A stretch of 64,000 nt of DNA from contig OX415250.1 in the NCBI GenBank assembly GCA_948329865.1, positions 59,611,068-59,675,067 on the forward strand, read 5' to 3'. Origin of the DNA: Linaria vulgaris (lineage: Eukaryota; Streptophyta; Magnoliopsida; Lamiales; Plantaginaceae). The notes below the pieces were generated by a model. It did not search any database and was not told the DNA's origin. It saw nothing but the letters and a program-made list of their open reading frames with translations. This document shows positions 59,386 through 64,000 of the stretch, in pieces (position 1 is the first letter of the stretch; each line of letters opens with the position of its first letter). Made by a program: the position numbers and the translations under genes.

Positions 59386-59754
59386 TCTTTTTTAGTTTCT
59401 GTTGTAGTTAGGTCTTTTATTATTATTATTATAAATGGTATATGTTTAGAATTTCAATGTTTTTTCATCATTATTTTATTAGATATTTGTGTACTTTGAA
59501 TCGGATCAGTGCAATGATACCTTTTCCTTTTTCCTTAACGGGTATGGTACAATATTAATCTATAATTAACTATTTTCCAATGTCACTATACATTATGTAT
59601 GTCAATGTGGATATTGTTTTTAAAAAAAAGGTTGGTGGCTCTTTTGAAGTGCCATCAATGTCCTAATTATCAGTGAGACTTTAAAAGATGTCATGAGTTT
59701 TATTTACAGTGACATAGATCTATGATTGAGACAAAGATGCGTATGCAAGTTTAA

Positions 59755-60540
59755 GCAAAGTCAGGATTTTATTTATAAGTGGAAACTTATTTATTACATC
59801 ACAATCCTAACCCCTTTAGAGAGGAGTTACCTGTTTAGCTACACATAGTAGCTTTGTCTTCCACACACATACACTCAAAATTTTTACAATAGAACTTAGA
59901 TATAAACACTCAACTATTACAAACTATTTAGACTTCTTTTTTGTAAGAAAACAATAGGGAATGCTCGATGCCCTTCGCAATCTTTAGCTCGTCAATATAT
60001 AGGTGAAGCCCCGGACTTCAATGTGGACTTCAACTACATTGGCTAGTGGAATCGTCACTACTTACTAAAGCTCGTGGTCCCTCCATTATCAATCTGATTT
60101 AAGTGGAGGAGGTCCTAGCCTTTATCACATGGCTCTTTTTGCTTTGCCAGCAAAATTTGTCTCCTTCTCAGCACGTGGAATCTTTCACTGTCTTGAGGGG
60201 CCTTCTCTGTCGTTTTCTCATTTATCTCTTCCACTTGGAATCCCTTTCCAAAAAGTGGCTCTTTTTTATCTGGACATTTTGGACAGATACGCTCCTTCCA
60301 TCGGCCATCATGTATCATGTTGCAAAGTTTCTAGCTGGTTTCTGCCATTGTCGAAATCTCGTTTTTCCACAGCGTTTGCCTCTTGTTTTCAAAGATTGTT
60401 TCTGCAAACTGTGTTGTACTGTTCGTCATGCTATTCAGCATAAATGATCCGTTCGTTGTGTTTTGAAAGATCTTGAACGAATATTTGACTTTGTCCATCT
60501 CAGTGAGACAGACCCAGAGTCCCCACGCTCTTCTGGTAGA
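59755..60540 (-). promoter_or_regulatory. Pararetroviral intergenic region with promoter and poly(A) signals
   Basis: A TATA box (CACCTATATATTGAC on the minus strand, 59994-60001) is followed 170-230 bases downstream by AATAAA motifs near 59795 and 59770. This is the spacing of the terminal repeat in caulimovirid pregenomic RNA. The sequence from 60540 to 60010 would be the promoter-upstream part. The ORFs across it look like chance. Confidence 0.55.
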
Positions 60541-60549
60541 AATATCATC

Positions 60550-61439
60550 CTAAAAAATTGGGGAGACTAAGAATTGTTCTTCTGGTGGTGGCTTGATGTA
60601 ATCCATGGCCTTCATGTTGGGTCTCTGTAGCTTGATAAAATCGAAGCTCTGATGGAAACCCTTTCCTGTGATTTCTGGAGCTGCTGATATAAAATTTAAC
60701 TCTAGAACATCTCCTCTCTCTAGTGTATGATTGTTTTTCCAAGTTTCATACACTCCCTTGGGAATCCATTCTGGTAATTTAGAAATTTCCAGAAATCCTG
60801 AAGATATGGTAAAGACTGAAGCTATACAGCCAAAGTCGAACCATTCTCGTACACTCTCAGGCTTTGAACCTAGTAGTATCCAAATTCTCGGGTATTTTCC
60901 TGGCCAATCGGCCACATATTTTCCTGGAACAAGTCCCATTCTCGTATATAACCTGTTACATATCCTCTGATATTCAATCAAAGGCGCCCTCTGCTCGTTT
61001 CTAACAATCTTAGAAGCCCTTGTTTTGGGCCTAAGATTAATCTCGTCCTCTTTAATTTCTGAGGTATCTTTTGATTATTTAGGTGTTTCTCCTTTTGAAT
61101 CGACCTGTTCATCGGTGTTTTCCTCGAAAGGATCACCAACTAGACTTGTGTTGTTGGAACTTGAATTTCCATCATCAAGCATTATCGCTTGTAGCTCGAA
61201 TTTTACCTTTGATGTGGAGGCATCTCGTAATATTGGGTCCATGATACTTTCCCAAAGACTCTGCTACCTAACCAAGTAGCCTTCCTCACGTTTTGGACCT
61301 TATTAAGACCCATGTTCTGTACATGACCGGAAGCCTTAGCATTAATTGCCAGACTATCGATCACCTTGCTGAGTTCCTCCAGGTTTTCCCTGTGGTGCCT
61401 CCATCTCGTTAGAATGGTATCGACTTCATTTGCCTCCAT
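60550..61439 (-). pseudogene. Second ORF downstream of the viral polymerase, function unknown
   Basis: The ATG at 61439 overlaps the end of the polymerase frame (stop near 61426). A helical segment (TRWRHHRENLEELSKVIDSL) comes first. After frame breaks, 60981-60550 carries YPRIWILLGSKPESVREW and SKLPEWIPKGVYETWKNN, ending near 60550. The position matches the ORF after RNase H in several caulimovirid genera (a transactivator or an ORF2 of unknown role). I cannot choose between them. Confidence 0.45.
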
Positions 61440-62666
61440 CTCTTGTTAGAAAATCTGCAAGAATATTTTCGTGAGATTTAATTACAAGAACATCAAAATC
61501 ATAATATTGACATTCAGCCTGCCATCTTAACAATCTAGCTTTTTCAAGTTTACTTTCGATTTTATTTTTCAAGAAAGCTTTGACGCTCGTGTTATCAATT
61601 TTCAATGTGAACTTTTTAGCAAGTAGGAATAATAGCCATTTTAAAAAGCCTTTCGAACTGCAAGAAAATTCTTCTCGTTGATATGCCATCTTGCCGCTTC
61701 ATTGTCAGCAAAGAGTCCGTTGCAATATCTGCAAGGAACTTCTCCTTTCGGTTCAATCTTCGTTAGAACCGCCGCCCACCAATGATCGCTTGCATCTGTA
61801 TAGAGTACCAGATCATTTTCATCATTGGGTATTGCCAGTTTGGGAAGTTTTTGACAGACGGCTTTAAGTCGTTGCACCGCTCCCTTATGTTCTTCCGTCC
61901 ATCTAAACTCCACGTCTTTCTTAAGCAATGGACTAAAAAATTTCCTGTAACTTGCCAGATTGTTAATAAACATTCCAGCAAAATTAACCAACCCCATAAA
62001 ACTCTGGATTTGTTTAACAATTTTGAGATCGTCAGGAAAATTGCATACCTTTTCAGCTAAATGGTTGAGGCGATGAGGATGTCATCGACATACACGAACA
62101 TGACTCTGAAATATTCCTTGAAGAGATTATCTATTTTCCTTTGATATATCTAGGGTGCATTAGCCAATCCCATCGGAATAACATTCCAAATATAGTGTCC
62201 TTGTGGTGTTGAAAAAGCCGTGTATTTCTTGCTTTCTTCTTCCATCTTGATTTGATAAAACCCCGATTTGCAATCGAACTTTGAGAAGACCTTTGCATTT
62301 TGGACGCAGTTGATCATGTGTTCTCTGCTTGATCCCTTGATAGTTGATCACCAATATTGGCTTTCCTCTTTTAATTTCTCCATGGTTCCTAACTAAGAAT
62401 CCGGGACTACTGTATGAAGAGACCCCAGGTGAGATTAGCTTAAGGTCAAGATGCTTCTTAAGAATCTTTTGCATATCCTTACGATCGTTTTGATTCATCA
62501 GGATGGGCTTGTATCTAACAAACTCATTTTCCTTTGCTATTTTGATTTTTAAGGACGCTTTGAGTTCGTTCTTGTTCCACAATGCCAAAGGATCTTCGTT
62601 GAAGTTTATCCGGATCTTGGTTTTGACATCTTCTAGCGAGATCTGTTTTTCGTCAGTGATGTCCAA
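61426..62666 (-). pseudogene. Pararetroviral reverse transcriptase and RNase H, decayed
   Basis: The fingers region is at about 62620-62330 (SSYSSPGFLVRNHGEI). The palm catalytic motif is FVYVDDILIA near 62100-62070. The connection is near 61990-61900 (GLVNFAGMFINNLASYRKFF). RNase H starts with LYTDASDHWWAAVL near 61805 and ends with KSHENILADFLTR near 61445. At least four frame changes and stops are visible (near 62330, 62160, 62050 and 61640). The enzyme family would copy pregenomic RNA into DNA; this copy cannot. Confidence 0.8.
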
Positions 62667-62879
62667 GTGAGGACTTGGTTCTAAGTTGGCCTTTAGGATC
62701 TCGATTGTTTTGTTTTTGATCTTTTCATCTTTCCGGCTGCCTAGGCTGTCAATCCTCAGCTAAAGGATTGCCTTACCATATTTCCTCTGATCGCTCATCT
62801 TTGGGTGGCGAAGTTTCCCTTCATCACCACGCTTGCTGCGAAATTGAATTGGCAATTTTCTGGAAAACGTCTGTGTCAA

Positions 62880-63085
62880 CCTTTGTCTCATTATCCAGGG
62901 TAAAACATTTAAACATTTGCAAGAAATTGTTGCCGAGTAAAATATCGGCTCCGGTGTCGTGAAAATAGATTGGTGGCTCTTTTACCTTGTACCATGGGTA
63001 ACCTCATGCTTCAATCAATATTTCTGCTTGTTTTATTCCTGGTTTGGCTGTGCAAATACCAGCTCCTGAGTCGATACACGCCGCG
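62880..63085 (-). pseudogene. Pararetroviral aspartic protease region
   Basis: The active-site motif is IDSGAGICTA (about 63075-63045). The flap-distal motif is ILLGNNFLQMF (about 62950-62917). An in-frame stop lies between them. It stands directly upstream of the reverse transcriptase, as in all caulimovirids. Confidence 0.65.
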
Positions 63086-63505
63086 AAGTATTCGGCTCAG
63101 AACTTCTCGTACAACATCCCAATTGGGATGTATATTGAGAATGGACTAGTGGTCATCTGAATCTGTATCTTTTCCCATCCAATGTGAATTCCATTCCGTC
63201 CGGTAATCTTTCCCAAGGTTTGTGATCCTCAAGAAATTCTATCCCAAGAATTAATTGATCCGAGGTTTTTCCTGCTCTCCCGCTGATGATGAAATCCATT
63301 CCACCTAATTTTAGGTTTTCTTGATATCTTCCAACTAAGGGCTGATTCAGATAATATAAGGCGTCGCACGGAAGGGTATTATCCTTCTGAGTGATGTCAA
63401 AGATTACCTAGACCTCGCACCAGCCTTCTGGACATTGGAGTTCTCCTTTAGTTGTAAACCTTCCTGGTTCAATTACAACTTCAACAATAGTTTTCTTTCC
63501 CCATG

Positions 63506-63880
63506 TTAAGATGTCCATCCTATTTTCATGGAAGAAACTCTCATGGGTTCGAACCTCTGACTAGTGTTCTTGTTGAATACTGGTTGATCTCGTATGATCA
63601 TATCCATCTCATGGATATGTGGTAGATCAGAAATCTCTGGTTTGACTGCATGGGCAACTTTATCAAAGATTTTGGGTATCTCAACAAACTCTTTCCTCCA
63701 AAAAAGGTCAGGATGATGAGTATTGGATAGGGCATAGGAAATATTGTAGGTGATAGAGTATGGACTATTTCCTTCCTTCATTAACTCCTTGTTTTTGAAA
63801 TCCTGATGGTGGGTAAGAACCTTGTTGAAATCTTGATCCGCTAGATTATAGGTAATCTTTGGATAAACGAACGTTGCCAC
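63506..63880 (-). pseudogene. Movement-protein-like region of the pararetrovirus
   Basis: A 124-codon block contains NLADQDFNKVLTHHQDFKNK, then YSITYNISYALSNTHHPDLF and KEFVEIPKIFDKVAHAVKP. Its pattern recalls the 30K-type movement proteins of caulimovirids. Between it and the protease (63480-63090) is another coding-like stretch with LILGIEFLEDHKPWERL, so no clear capsid zinc finger separates them. The upstream part lies beyond the window. Confidence 0.4.
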
Positions 63881-64000
63881 TTTTCCAGCAAATAGATTCC
63901 CTGATATTCCTCCAAGACAGACGTCCCGTAGGTTTTGAATTCTTCTGTCAAAGATGGCAATATCAATTGGCGAATTGATTCCTTCTTTGAATGTCGCCTT

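Larger units (their letters stand above)
53379..59735 (-). mobile_element. CACTA (En/Spm) element, non-autonomous, right terminus eroded
   Basis: The left terminus is CACTACAACAAAGATGTG at 53379. The next 570 bp are filled with subterminal repeats of the AGTGACATTTTTAAATG/AATGACATAATAAC type. Similar motifs (GTGGCTCTTTTGAAGTGCCA, GATGTCATGAGTTTTATTTA, CAGTGACAT) reappear at about 59625-59725, marking the other end, but the expected CTTTGTTGTAGTG terminus is not present. Inside are a minus-strand leader exon near 59224-59385 and a five-exon ORF (54233-55287). The large DDE transposase of CACTA elements was not found. LTR copy 3 lies in the first intron. Confidence 0.75.
59755..64000 (-). mobile_element. 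Endogenous pararetrovirus copy (Caulimoviridae), partial and decayed
   Basis: On the minus strand, from the window edge leftward, there is a movement-protein-like region, an aspartic protease, reverse transcriptase and RNase H, a second ORF, and a non-coding region with a promoter and polyadenylation signals. This order and the tRNA-free, integrase-free layout are those of plant pararetroviruses rather than LTR retrotransposons. All frames are broken by stops and frameshifts, so this is a relic. A short ORF after the polymerase is compatible with Florendovirus-like or Cavemovirus/Solendovirus-like groups; the genus is not decided. The copy continues past 64000. Confidence 0.8.

Noticed and set aside
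60103..60447. 114- and 104-codon plus-strand ORFs in the pararetroviral intergenic region
   Set aside because: They lie opposite the viral sense strand in the promoter/leader region and show no domain; chance frames.
1..64000. tRNA, rRNA and snoRNA genes, bacterial-type operons and CRISPR
   Set aside because: None recognised on reading both strands; a covariance-model scan was not possible here and could still find a small RNA gene.

Overview
The window looks like nuclear DNA of a flowering plant, most likely a eudicot. It has short-exon genes with GT-AG introns, a ribosomal protein promoter with telo-box and site II motifs, and dense layers of plant transposon families. I cannot name the species from sequence alone.

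Three loci look like intact host genes. A 4-exon gene for a small acidic protein with a C-terminal membrane anchor lies at 15733-17492 (+). It converges on a 13-exon mRNA cap guanine-N7 methyltransferase gene at 18252-22337 (-). A 2-exon ribosomal protein uL2/RPL8 gene lies at 28922-30297 (+). Two more host-type genes are broken: a B3-domain gene at 48190-50062 (+) with three in-frame stops but no frameshift, and an unidentified multi-exon gene at 50628-53184 (-) interrupted by a hAT transposon.

Most of the rest is mobile DNA. 1-4.3 kb: 77-bp tandem repeats, a decayed antisense coiled-coil gene and an LTR. 5.3-6.0 kb: a decayed ORF. 8.6-13.4 kb: a degenerate LINE. 15.1-15.5 kb and 22.8-23.6 kb: foldback elements. 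24.7-28 kb: dispersed and tandem duplications. 31.1-34.2 kb: a second LINE split by a MULE-type element with a 9-bp target duplication. 34.3-35.8 kb: another LTR of the first family, swollen by 180-bp repeats. 36.9-40.7 kb: Ty3/gypsy-like remnants. 41-46.4 kb: PIF/Harbinger remains with a MITE inside. 46.6-47.4 kb: another foldback element. 51.4-52.5 kb: a hAT element. 53.4-59.7 kb: a CACTA element carrying an open 191-codon gene and, in its first intron, a third LTR of the first family. 59.8-64 kb: an endogenous pararetrovirus copy (Caulimoviridae) on the minus strand, running off the window.

The most unusual theme is the LTR family seen at 3.1-4.3, 34.3-35.8 and 57.8-59.2 kb. Each LTR has its own TATA box. 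In two copies a second TATA box lies just outside the LTR and points the opposite way; in the 3-kb copy it points into an antisense coiled-coil gene. Each copy also carries a different family of tandem repeats (77, 180 and about 70 bp).
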